DNA of 59,790 nucleotides, taken from Variovorax sp. GTDB lineage: Bacteria > Pseudomonadota > Gammaproteobacteria > Burkholderiales > Burkholderiaceae_C. The stretch is taken from assembly GCA_004210915.1 (NCBI GenBank), contig SEGS01000022.1, positions 1-59,790 of the forward strand, read 5' to 3'. The position numbers and the translations under genes are program-made. The notes beneath the pieces are model-generated. The model had not been told where the DNA came from. It was given only the letters and a program-made list of their open reading frames with translations, and ran no database searches. The stretch's first letter is position 1. Each line of letters begins with the position of its first letter. Positions 52,417-59,790 of this stretch are shown in pieces.

Positions 52417-53604
52417 ATGCAATTCGCCTCCCGCCTAGACAACGTCGAAACCTCTGCCATCCGTGAACTCTTCAAGCTGCTGGGCACGCCCGGCATCATC
52501 AGCTTTGCGGGTGGGTTTCCCGACAGCGCGATGTTCGACGTCGAAGGCCTCAAGGAAGCGAGCCACAAGGCGCTGACCGAAGAGCCGGGCGGGGCGCTGC
52601 AGTACGGCGCGACCGAGGGCTACGAGCCACTGCGCACGCAGCTCAGCGCTTTCATGAAGACCAAGGGCGTCGACGTCGACCCGAGCGGCCTGATCGTCAC
52701 CACCGGCAGCCAGCAGGCGCTCGACCTGCTGGGCAAGACCATGATCTCGCCGGGCGACAAGGTGATCGTCGAAGGGCCGACCTTCCTGGCGACCATCCAG
52801 TGCTTCCGTCTCTACGGCGCCCAGCTCATCAGCGCGCCGATCGACGCCGACGGCGTGAAGACCGACGAGCTCGAAAAACTCATCGCCGAACACAAGCCCA
52901 AGTTCGTCTACCTGATCCCGACCTTCGGCAACCCGAGCGGCGCGATGCTGAGCCTGGAGCGCCGCAAGAAGGTGCTCGAACTCGCGGTGAAGTACCAAAC
53001 GCTGGTGGTCGAAGACGATCCGTACGGCGACCTGTATTTCGGCGAGGCCCCGCCGCCATCGATCATGGCGTTGAGCAAGGACGTGCCCGGCGCACGCGAC
53101 CTCATCGCGCACTGCGGCTCGCTCAGCAAGGTGCTCAGCCCGGGCCTGCGCGTGGGCTGGATGATCGCGCCGGCCGAGCTGCTGGCGAAGGCCACGATGT
53201 GCAAGCAGTTCAGCGACGCGCACACCAGCACCTTCGCGCAAGCGACGGCCGCGCAGTACCTGAAAAGCGGCCGCATGCCCGCGACGCTGGCGAATGTGCG
53301 GAAGGTTTACGGCGAGCGCGCGCAGACGATGGGGGCGGCGCTCGAGCGTGAGTTGGGCGATGCGATCACCTTCAACCAGCCAAGTGGCGGCCTGTTCTTC
53401 TGGGCGCGCCTCACGGGTGCGAACGGCAAGCTGGCCGACGCGAACGTGTTCGCGAAGAAAGCCATCGAGCAACTCGTGGCCTTCGTGCCCGGCGCGCCAT
53501 TCTTTGCGGAGAAGCCGGATGTGTCGACGCTGCGCCTGAGCTTCGCGACGGCGAACGTCGAGAAGATCGAAGAGGGGATCGCGCGCCTGGGCAAGGCGCT
53601 CTGA
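52417..53604 (+). CDS. PLP-dependent aminotransferase (class I/II, LysN/2-aminoadipate-like)
   Basis: A 395-residue fold-type I aminotransferase. FASRLDNVETSAIRELFKLL at the N-terminus and ISFAGGFPDSAMFDVEGLK are typical of the group with LysN and aromatic/2-aminoadipate aminotransferases. YLIPTFGNPSGAMLSLERR and VVEDDPYGDLYFGE follow, and the PLP lysine is in HCGSLSKVLSPGLRVGWM (about 235). The amino donor is not predictable. No helix-turn-helix is present, so it is not a MocR regulator. AGAGAGATCACC precedes the ATG. Confidence 0.92.
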   Translation: MQFASRLDNVETSAIRELFKLLGTPGIISFAGGFPDSAMFDVEGLKEASHKALTEEPGGALQYGATEGYEPLRTQLSAFMKTKGVDVDPSGLIVTTGSQQALDLLGKTMISPGDKVIVEGPTFLATIQCFRLYGAQLISAPIDADGVKTDELEKLIAEHKPKFVYLIPTFGNPSGAMLSLERRKKVLELAVKYQTLVVEDDPYGDLYFGEAPPPSIMALSKDVPGARDLIAHCGSLSKVLSPGLRVGWMIAPAELLAKATMCKQFSDAHTSTFAQATAAQYLKSGRMPATLANVRKVYGERAQTMGAALERELGDAITFNQPSGGLFFWARLTGANGKLADANVFAKKAIEQLVAFVPGAPFFAEKPDVSTLRLSFATANVEKIEEGIARLGKAL

Positions 53605-53619
53605 GGCCCCCGGCCGGGT

Positions 53620-53847
53620 TCACGGCGAGCGGTGCAGCCGTGGCGCCGAGAGCAGCGCCAGGTTGTCCTCGATCGCCGCGTCGACGTTGCGGTGCTTGCC
53701 GGTCATGCGCGACAGCGTCATGATCGTGTGCAAGGCCTTCAGGTCTTTCACGCTCGGCGCGACCTTGATCTGAGCGATGGCCGCGGCCGTGTTGCCGCCG
53801 TTGACCAGCGCCATCACCTTGCTTGCCCAATCGTTCGCGCGTGCCAT
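53620..53847 (-). CDS. Small helical protein of unknown function (75 aa)
   Basis: A 75-residue protein MARANDWASKVMALVNGGNT..., mainly helical, soluble, with no family I recognise. The start at 53847 is preferred to 53913, whose added residues look random. GCAGGTGAACAG precedes the ATG on its strand, a fair ribosome site. It converges on the aminotransferase with 15 bases between. Confidence 0.6.
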   Translation of the reverse strand: MARANDWASKVMALVNGGNTAAAIAQIKVAPSVKDLKALHTIMTLSRMTGKHRNVDAAIEDNLALLSAPRLHRSP

Positions 53848-53890
53848 CTGTTCACCTGCTGTGTCGTTGAAGCGGCAAGACACTGCCGCG

Positions 53891-54034
53891 GTGTGCCATC
53901 TGGCCGAGATCACCGGGCTGATCGATGCGGTCGCGCAAGCGGCCGGGCCGCAGTTCTATGTCGAGGTGCTGGCCAAGCACGGACACCGCGCCGCCCGCCC
54001 GGCCGCTGCCGACAACGCGCCTTCCGCGTCCTGA
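53891..54034 (+). other. Possible short coding fragment (remnant or small ORF)
   Basis: In an otherwise empty 253-base gap, a plus-strand frame reads VCHLAEITGLIDAVAQAAGP and then FYVEVLAKHGHRAARPAA before a stop at 54034. The composition looks protein-like, but there is no good start or ribosome site (GTG 53891 is the nearest). It may be a leftover of a lost gene or chance in GC-rich DNA. Confidence 0.25.
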
Positions 54035-54100
54035 GGCCGGACGCCGCGCGAGATATCGCGGACCCGGCCGCGCCAGCGCCGCCGAGGCGACAGCCTCTGG

Positions 54101-55168
54101 CTACATCACCGTGTTCGCCAACGACAACCCGTAGCGTGACCCCACTGGCTCCAGGCCGGTCGCGATCGATGGATGCAGGCGCACGCCGTCCCTGAGTTGT
54201 TCCGCGCGTCGCGCCAGGCCACCTTGCCCTGGCAGGCGCACCGGCTTCGCCGGGTCGATCGGTACATTGCTGCGGCAGCGCTCGGCCACGTGGTCCATCT
54301 GGCGCAGGAACGCGTCCTTGCCACTGAAAGCGTCGAGGTCGTGCAGCGTGAGGTAGACGGTCGCGCCCCAGCCCTCAGGCGGGTCGGCGCGGCCGTGGCC
54401 TGCCAGACCGGCTGTCAGTGTCTCGACCAGCAGCGCCATGCCGTAGCCCTTGTGGCCATGGCTCAGGCCGCCGACCGGCAGCAAAGTGCCCGGCGGCTGC
54501 TCGAACAGCACCTGCGGGTCGTTGCTCGGCTGGCCCTGGGCGTCGATCAGCCATTGCTCGGCGAAGGTTTCGCCGGCCGCGCGCTTGCGGTTGCTCATGC
54601 CGTTGGTGGTGATGGAGGCCGAGATGTCGACCATCACGCCGCCTTCGCTCAACGGAAAACCCATCGCGAGCGGATTGGGCGTGAACACCGCCTGCGTGCC
54701 ACCGAAAGGCGCAACGCTGGCGGCATTCGGGTCGGAGCAGGCCAGCAGCATCAGCATGCCCTCGTCGAGCGCACGCAGCATGTAGACCGCGAGGCAAGCG
54801 ATATGGTGGCTGCGCCGGATCACGAGCGATGCAGTGCCGAGCTCTCGAGCGCGCGGCACCAGCAGGTCCATGCCCTGTTCCATCAGCCAGGGGCCGGGCA
54901 GGCGCATGCCGTCCCACAGCACGGCGGCAGGCCGGTCGGACAGTACCGTGGGCACACCGTCGCGCGTCATGCCACCGGACTCGATTTCCTTCACGTAGCC
55001 GGCCAGCAGCGCGAGGCCGTGGGTGTCGTGGCCGAGCAGGTCGCCCTCGACCAGCGTGTCGGCCACGCTGGTGGCCATGGCGGCATTCAGCCCGGCGCGT
55101 ACGAGCAGTTCGGAGGCGAAGGCACGCAGGGCGAGGGCGTCATGGCGCGGAGCGGATTCATGGGTCAT
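54101..55168 (-). CDS. Malate/L-lactate dehydrogenase family (Ldh2-type) oxidoreductase
   Basis: A 355-residue NAD(P)-dependent 2-hydroxyacid dehydrogenase of the Ldh2/MDH2 fold. GDLLGHDTHGLALLAGYVKE near 44-63 carries the catalytic His, and SDPNAASVAPFGGTQAVFTPNP and GHKGYGMALLVETL are family blocks. Relatives act on malate, sulfolactate, ureidoglycolate and 2,3-diketogulonate, so the substrate is open. Its ATG overlaps the tctA stop (ATGA). It therefore belongs to the TTT operon and probably handles the imported hydroxy-acid. Confidence 0.93.
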   Translation of the reverse strand: MTHESAPRHDALALRAFASELLVRAGLNAAMATSVADTLVEGDLLGHDTHGLALLAGYVKEIESGGMTRDGVPTVLSDRPAAVLWDGMRLPGPWLMEQGMDLLVPRARELGTASLVIRRSHHIACLAVYMLRALDEGMLMLLACSDPNAASVAPFGGTQAVFTPNPLAMGFPLSEGGVMVDISASITTNGMSNRKRAAGETFAEQWLIDAQGQPSNDPQVLFEQPPGTLLPVGGLSHGHKGYGMALLVETLTAGLAGHGRADPPEGWGATVYLTLHDLDAFSGKDAFLRQMDHVAERCRSNVPIDPAKPVRLPGQGGLARRAEQLRDGVRLHPSIATGLEPVGSRYGLSLANTVM

Positions 55169-56558
55169 GGCGTTAGGGAAGCGTTGGCAGGGTGGGACCG
55201 CCGCCGACGCCAGGCCAGCCAGCCCGAGCCACCCCAAAGCAGCAAGGTGAAGAGGGCCAGGCTGGCGGCGATCGGCCGCTCGACAAAAGCGAGCCAGCTG
55301 CCGTCGGACTTGATCATGGAGGTGATGAAGTTCTCTTCCAGCATCTTGCCCAGCAGCATGCCGAGGATGGCTGGCGCCACCGGGAATCCGTTTTCCTCGA
55401 GCACCCAGGCGGCGACGCCGAAGCCCAGCAGGATCCACAGGTCGAACAGCGCATTAGCATCAACAGGTTGGCGAGGATGAAGACGATGAACACCGCGTAG
55501 ACGTTCTGCGGGTTGTTCATGAAGATCATGGGGCCGGGATTCATGTTCTTCATGTAGAGCACGCCGATCACGATGGCGGTGATCGAGTCGCCCGGAATGC
55601 CGAACACCAGGGCCGGCACCCAGGCGCCGGCCAGCGCGCTGTTGTTGGCTGCGCCGGCCTCGACCAGTCCTTCGGGATGACCGGTGCCGAACTTCTCGGG
55701 CTCCTTCGACAGCTTCTTGCTCATCGCGAACGACATCCACGCCGCGATGTCGGCGCCGGCGCCGGGCAGGATGCCGACTGCCGTGCCCAGCACGCTGCCG
55801 CGCAGCGTCTGCTTCGGATACTTGCGCATCAAGGCGCCCATGCCCTTGAACACCGAGCCGATCTGCGCCTTGAACTCGCCCACCTTCGAGGTGTCGAGCG
55901 TGAAGCGGATCAGCTCGGAGATGGCGAACATGCCGATCATGGCCGGGATGAGGCTCAGCCCGCTCAGCAGGTTGGGACTGTCGAACGTGAAGCGTGGATG
56001 GCCCGCCGGGTTTTCCAGCCCCACGGAGCCGAGCAGGAGGCCCAGGCAGAGCGTGATCACGCCCTTGAGCGGCTTGTCGCTGGTGATGAACACGGCGCAG
56101 CTCAGACCCAGCAGCACGAGCCAGAAGTACTCGAACGAGCTGAACTTGATGGCGACCTCGGCCAGTGCCGGCGCAGCGAGGATCAACACCACGGTGCCGA
56201 ACAGACCGCCGATGCAAGAGAAAACCAGGCCGATGCCCAGCGCCGTCTCGCCCTGGCCCTTGCGCGTCATCGCGTACGACTCGTCGGTGTACGCGGCAGA
56301 GGCGGGCGTGCCCGGAATGCGCAGCAAGGCGCCGGGGATGTCGCCGGCAAAGATCGCCATGGCCGTGGCCGTGACGATCGCCGCGACGGCGGGCACCGGC
56401 GGCAGGAAGAACGTGATCGGCACCAGGAGGGCGGTGGCCATGGTCGCAGTGAGGCCCGGCACCGCACCCACGAACATGCCGAAGATGCCCGAGAGCAGCA
56501 TGACGATCAGCACGGTCGGTGTGGCGACCATCTGAAGCGCAAGGAGTACGGCGTCCAT
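55165..56558 (-). pseudogene. tctA: tctA permease gene broken by internal deletion and frameshift
   Basis: The large TTT permease (about 500 residues and 12 spans in relatives). The frame from ATG 56558 is a good TctA (GMFVGAVPGLTATMATALLVP, RIPGTPASAAYTDESYA, GILPGAGADIAAWMSFAMSK) up to ILANLLML, then goes off into RCSTCGSCW and ends at 55314 after 414 residues. From about 55460 down, another frame continues with true TctA C-terminal sequence NALFDLWILLGFGVAAWVLE to the stop at 55165. About 35-40 residues between these parts are missing. Both halves match, so the gene is interrupted by a loss of roughly 100 bases, not a multiple of three. Confidence 0.85.
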
Positions 56559-56568
56559 CAGAACTCGC

Positions 56569-57036
56569 TCACCAAGCCAACGGTTGAAGAACGCCCCAAG
56601 GCAGCGGCACCTTGAGCAGCTTGTAGAAGCAGGTGTGGATGACCAGCGTGGCGGCAAGGGCCACCGCCAGGGCCAGCAGCGGGCGCACGCCGCAGGCCCA
56701 CTGCAGGGAAACCAGTACGACCATGCTGCAGACGATGAAGCCGAGTTGCTCCGACAGCAGGATGTAGAAGACGATGCTGCACAGCGTGATGGCGAAGGCG
56801 GCCAGGTGACGCGGCGAGCGCAGTCCCTCCGTCAGCGCAAGCCAGGGCTGCTTCAGTCGCAACCCTTCCCGGATCAATGCGGCCGACGAAAGCGCCAGCC
56901 CGATCGCAACCAGCCCGGGAAACAGGGCCGGCCCGTACTGCTGCCCGGCGGCGGGCGGGAAGCCCTGGATGTGCCAGAGCACCGCCAGGGACAGCAGCAG
57001 CAGCACGCTGCCGATCAGGCTGTCGTGGATTCGCAT
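56569..57036 (-). CDS. tctB: TTT small permease subunit TctB
   Basis: A 155-residue protein with four spans. MRIHDSLIGSVLLLLSLAVL and the later LGFIVCSMVVLVSLQWACGV and HTCFYKLLKVPLPWG ending are typical of TctB. It works with TctA and a Bug protein to import carboxylates using the proton or sodium gradient. It lies 10 bases before tctA and 13 bases after tctC. Confidence 0.92.
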   Translation of the reverse strand: MRIHDSLIGSVLLLLSLAVLWHIQGFPPAAGQQYGPALFPGLVAIGLALSSAALIREGLRLKQPWLALTEGLRSPRHLAAFAITLCSIVFYILLSEQLGFIVCSMVVLVSLQWACGVRPLLALAVALAATLVIHTCFYKLLKVPLPWGVLQPLAW

Positions 57037-57049
57037 GGCAGCGGTGTGC

Positions 57050-58021
57050 CTACTTGGCGATGCCGACGGCCTTCATGGCCGCGGCGGACGCCGCATCCTT
57101 TTCGACCATGAATTTCCCGAAATCCGCGCGGTCGGCATAAAGCGCACCGAAGCCGCGCTGCTTGAGGAAATCCTGGTACGCCTTCCCGTCGTAGATCGCC
57201 TTGAGCGCGCCCGCCAGCTTGTCCGTCATGTCCTTCGGCAACCCGCGGGGCGCCGCAATGCCGCGCCAGGCCCCGATGTTCCACAGCTGGCCGTCTGCCG
57301 CCTTGTACAGCGGCACGTTCGGGAAGATGCCATCGGGCTTGGAGCCCATCAGGATCAGCGCCTTGGCCTTGTCGGCCTCGATCAGCGCCCGCGCTTCGGG
57401 CAGCGAGCACGACACCACGTCGACGCCACCGGCCAGCAGGTCCTGCAAGCCCGGTGCAGCACCCTGGCTCGGCACCCAGGCGATCGCGTTGCCCGGCAGC
57501 TTGTTGTCGACCAGCCACTGCGCGAGCCCCAGGTGCCAGATGCCGCCCTGGCCGGTGCCGCTGGCCTTGAGCTTGCCGGGATTGGCCTTGGCGGCAGCCA
57601 GGAGGTCTTGCGCTGTCTTGATCGGCGAATCGGCCCGCACCATCACGGCGTTGGCGTCGAAGTTCATCAATGCGAGGGGCGTGTAATCCTCGCCCGACAG
57701 TTTGGTCAGCCCGGCGTGTCGCATCATGCCGATTTCCACCGTCAGGATGCCGATGGTGTAGCCGTCGGGTTGGGCAGAGGCGATGGCCTGATGCCCCACC
57801 ACGCCGCTGCCGCCGGTGCGGTTCACCACGTTGACCGGCTGCTTGAGCGCCTGCTCCAGCTCGGAGGCGATGATGCGCGCTACCGCGTCGGTGCCGCCGC
57901 CGGCGCCCCAGGGGACGATCAGCGTGATGGGGCGCTCAGGATAGGCGGCGAGGGCCAGCCCCGGAAAGGCTGCAGCCGCAGCGGCGGCGCCGATGACGGC
58001 GAGAGAATGACGGCGCTTCAT
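57050..58021 (-). CDS. tctC: Bug/TctC-type periplasmic binding protein
   Basis: A 323-residue solute receptor. Signal peptide MKRRHSLAVIGAAAAAAAFP is cleaved near ALA. The mature YPERPITLIVPWGAGGGTD and GGSGVVGHQAIASAQPDGYT are Bug ligand-loop motifs. It is the first gene of tctC-tctB-tctA-dehydrogenase, where it would deliver the substrate to the permease, now probably defective. ACAAGACATG upstream gives only a weak ribosome site (AGGAGACAAG). Confidence 0.95.
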   Translation of the reverse strand: MKRRHSLAVIGAAAAAAAFPGLALAAYPERPITLIVPWGAGGGTDAVARIIASELEQALKQPVNVVNRTGGSGVVGHQAIASAQPDGYTIGILTVEIGMMRHAGLTKLSGEDYTPLALMNFDANAVMVRADSPIKTAQDLLAAAKANPGKLKASGTGQGGIWHLGLAQWLVDNKLPGNAIAWVPSQGAAPGLQDLLAGGVDVVSCSLPEARALIEADKAKALILMGSKPDGIFPNVPLYKAADGQLWNIGAWRGIAAPRGLPKDMTDKLAGALKAIYDGKAYQDFLKQRGFGALYADRADFGKFMVEKDAASAAAMKAVGIAK

Positions 58022-58116
58022 GTCTTGTCTCCTTCAATGGATCGAGTTGATGCCTGCCTGCTTCTTCGGCACGGGGCAGGGCATTCGAACACCCATGGAA
58101 GCCGATCGAAACCTGA

Positions 58117-58167
58117 ACAACCCTAGGTTGTGCAGCCGGGCATTTCCCCTTAGAGGAAACCGGTTTC
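58117..58167. promoter_or_regulatory. Two palindromes upstream of tctC, one LacI-like
   Basis: GAAACCGGTTTC (58156-58167) is a perfect 12-base palindrome with the central CG typical of LacI-family operators. ACAACC-CTA-GGTTGT (58117-58131) is a second perfect repeat, 25 bases nearer to tctC. Both lie in the 165-base spacer between serB and tctC. Control of the TTT operon is inferred from position; no LacI gene is in the window. Confidence 0.45.
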
Positions 58168-58186
58168 TGTCCGGTGCGCCCAAGGC

Positions 58187-58900
58187 TCAGCGCAGGACGT
58201 CGAGCAAGCGGTCGAGCCCGCCTTCGTTGATCGCCACCATGGCGGCTTCGCGCACCCGGGGTTTGGCGTGGTACGCCACAGAGAGGCCGGCCGCGCCCAT
58301 CATCGGCAGGTCGTTGGCGCCGTCGCCCACTGCGATGCATTGCTCCGGCGTGGCGCCGATCAGCGAGGCGACTTCGAGCAGCGTGCGGCGCTTCTCGGCG
58401 CCGTCGCAGATGTCGCCCCACGATTGCGTAACCACGCGACCGGTGAGCAGGCCGTCTTTCTCATCGAGCAGGTTGGAGCGCGCGAAGTCGATGCCCAAAC
58501 GCTTTTTCACACGGTTGGCGAAGAAGGTGAAGCCACCGGACACCAGCAGCACCTTGAGTCCCGCCGCCTTGCAGGCCGCGACCAGCTCGGCTGCACCCGG
58601 ATTCAGGCGCAGACGTTGGTCGTACACCTGCTGCAGCGACGCGACCGGCACGCCCTCGAGCAGCGCCACGCGGCGCGTGAGGCTTTCCTTGAAGTCCTTG
58701 ATCTCGCCGCGCATCGTGGCCTCGGTGATGGCCGCGACCTCGGCCTTCTTGCCGACCGCATCGGCGATCTCGTCGATGCATTCGATGTTGATCAGCGTCG
58801 AGTCCATGTCGAACGCGATGAGCTTGAAGTCGGCCAGGCGCAGCGGTGGCGTGAAGCGCTGGAGAACGAGGCCGGGGGAATGTTCGTGTGTCGCGCTCAT
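58187..58900 (-). CDS. serB: Phosphoserine phosphatase
   Basis: Last step of serine synthesis. It is a 237-residue HAD phosphatase. Motif I is AFDMDSTLINIECIDEIAD (about 34-40, with nucleophile Asp), motif II SGGFTFFANRVKKRL (about 120), and motif IV VGDGANDLPMMGAAGL (about 192). The N-terminal ACT-like part is reduced to about 25 residues, the short SerB form. Its start overlaps the mfd stop (ATGA). Confidence 0.96.
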   Translation of the reverse strand: MSATHEHSPGLVLQRFTPPLRLADFKLIAFDMDSTLINIECIDEIADAVGKKAEVAAITEATMRGEIKDFKESLTRRVALLEGVPVASLQQVYDQRLRLNPGAAELVAACKAAGLKVLLVSGGFTFFANRVKKRLGIDFARSNLLDEKDGLLTGRVVTQSWGDICDGAEKRRTLLEVASLIGATPEQCIAVGDGANDLPMMGAAGLSVAYHAKPRVREAAMVAINEGGLDRLLDVLR

Positions 58901-59790
58901 GCGGGGAGGGCTTCCTTGACGATGGGTTGACCCAGGCTGCGCAGCACGTCGCGCACCATCTGCGCACGCTCCTTGGGCTCCTTGAGCTCGCGCTCGATGC
59001 GCAGCTTCTCGTTGCCGGCCAGCTTGATGTGCTTGTTCTTCTGGATGAGGTGAATGATCGCCATCGAGTCGACGGGCGGGTCTTTCTTGAAGGTGATGTG
59101 GATCACGCCGGGCGCGGCATCGACCTTCACCACGCCGTACGGCCGCGCGAGCACGCGCAGGCGATGCGTGTCGATCAGCGTCTGCGCCTGCGGCGGCAGC
59201 TTGCCGAATCGGTCGACGATCTCTTCGAGCAGCGTGTCGATCTGGTCTGGCGTCTTGGCAGTGGCGAGCTTCTTGTAGAACGACAGGCGCAGGTGCACGT
59301 CGCCGCAGTAGTCATCGGGCAAGAGGGCGGGCGCGTGCAGGTTAATCTCGGTGGTCACGTGCAGCGGCGAGAGCAGGTCGGGCTCCTTGCCTTCCTTGAG
59401 CGAGCGCACCGCTTCGCTCAGCATCTCGTTGTAGAGCTGGAAGCCGATTTCCATCATGTTGCCGCTCTGGTTTTCGCCGAGCACTTCGCCCGCGCCGCGA
59501 ATTTCCAGGTCGTGCATCGCGAGGTAGAAGCCGCTGCCCAGTTCTTCCATCTGCTGGATGGCGTCGAGCCGCTGCGCCGCCTGCTTGGTCAGGCCCTCGG
59601 TGTCCGGCACCATGAGATACGCATACGCCTGGTGGTGCGAGCGGCCGACGCGGCCACGCAACTGGTGCAGTTGCGCGAGGCCGAATTTGTCGGCGCGGCT
59701 CATCACGATGGTGTTGGCGGTCGGCACGTCGATGCCGGTCTCGATGATGGTCGAGCACAGAAGCAGGTTGTAGCGCTGCGCCACGAAGTC
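58897..59790 (-). CDS. mfd: Transcription-repair coupling factor, C-terminal part (cut by window end)
   Basis: Removes RNA polymerase stalled at DNA damage and recruits UvrA. The window shows the last 297 residues. ETGIDVPTANTIVMSRADKFG and LHQLRGRVGRSHHQAYAYLM are the final helicase motifs (V and VI), and LGSGFYLAMHDLEIRGAGEV and LGENQSGNMMEIGFQLY lead into the D7 domain. The frame stays open to the window edge, so the gene continues outside. Confidence 0.97.
   Translation of the reverse strand, partial: DFVAQRYNLLLCSTIIETGIDVPTANTIVMSRADKFGLAQLHQLRGRVGRSHHQAYAYLMVPDTEGLTKQAAQRLDAIQQMEELGSGFYLAMHDLEIRGAGEVLGENQSGNMMEIGFQLYNEMLSEAVRSLKEGKEPDLLSPLHVTTEINLHAPALLPDDYCGDVHLRLSFYKKLATAKTPDQIDTLLEEIVDRFGKLPPQAQTLIDTHRLRVLARPYGVVKVDAAPGVIHITFKKDPPVDSMAIIHLIQKNKHIKLAGNEKLRIERELKEPKERAQMVRDVLRSLGQPIVKEALPA

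Noticed and set aside
52417..53604. MocR-type regulator
   Set aside because: The aminotransferase domain starts at the N-terminus and no GntR helix-turn-helix precedes it.
58022..58186. tRNA or small RNA gene between serB and tctC
   Set aside because: Only short palindromes are present; no cloverleaf arms or TTCGA-type loop in the right spacing.

Overview
The window is GC-rich, tightly packed chromosomal DNA from a beta-proteobacterium, most likely order Burkholderiales, family Comamonadaceae (Variovorax/Acidovorax-like). The evidence is the protein content: several Bug-type tripartite tricarboxylate transporter (TTT) proteins, a cbb3 oxidase cluster with fnr and hemN, a small Trp-rich protein, many LysR regulators, and frequent ATGA/GTGA gene overlaps. 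No rRNA, tRNA, insertion sequence or CRISPR array is visible. The species assignment is inference.

Layout. 0-14 kb: housekeeping and single metabolic genes (3' part of fumC, Sel1-repeat protein, UPF0114 protein, acs, LapA-like protein, cytochrome c, ilvD divergent from a LysR gene, a LysR/SDR divergent pair, a Kef-type antiporter, DUF924). 14-20.6 kb: lgt, then a probable malonate-use operon: GntR regulator, malonyl-CoA decarboxylase, Bug binding protein, crotonase-fold protein and malonyl-CoA synthetase, coupled by ATGA overlaps at most junctions. 20.6-33.9 kb: an alcohol dehydrogenase, then the microaerobic module: usp, ccoI-S-N-O-Q-P-G-H, a small membrane protein, fnr, hemN and two TauE/SafE-like membrane proteins. 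Three FNR-type boxes sit at usp/ccoI, ccoN and fnr/hemN, so the module carries its own regulator and sites. 33.9-34.7 kb: a probable 6S RNA downstream of zapA and a coiled-coil partner gene.

34.8-50 kb: a corrinoid uptake and late cobalamin assembly block. A cobalamin riboswitch with a likely terminator precedes btuB, followed by cobB, cobU, btuF, btuC, btuD, cobO, cbiB, a 41-codon small ORF and cobC, mostly with 4-nt overlaps. A lrgA/lrgB pair and an unknown gene interrupt it, and then cobQ, cobT, cobS and an alpha-ribazole phosphatase complete the nucleotide-loop pathway. Ring-building methyltransferases are absent here. Both corrinoid import with salvage and late steps of a split pathway fit.

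50-59.8 kb: nth, a hipBA toxin-antitoxin pair with a four-half-site operator over a good sigma-70 promoter, a PLP aminotransferase, small unknown genes, a TTT operon (tctC-tctB-tctA-malate/lactate-type dehydrogenase) whose tctA has lost an internal segment and changed frame, serB, and the 3' part of mfd running off the edge.

The most notable irregularities are the truncated SDR gene joined to the Kef antiporter (about 11.74 kb), the broken tctA (about 55.45 kb), the crotonase-fold protein without the usual first catalytic glutamate in the malonate operon, and the small ORF coupled to cobC. No clearly new multi-gene system was found; the small unknown genes inside known operons are the best candidates for something new.
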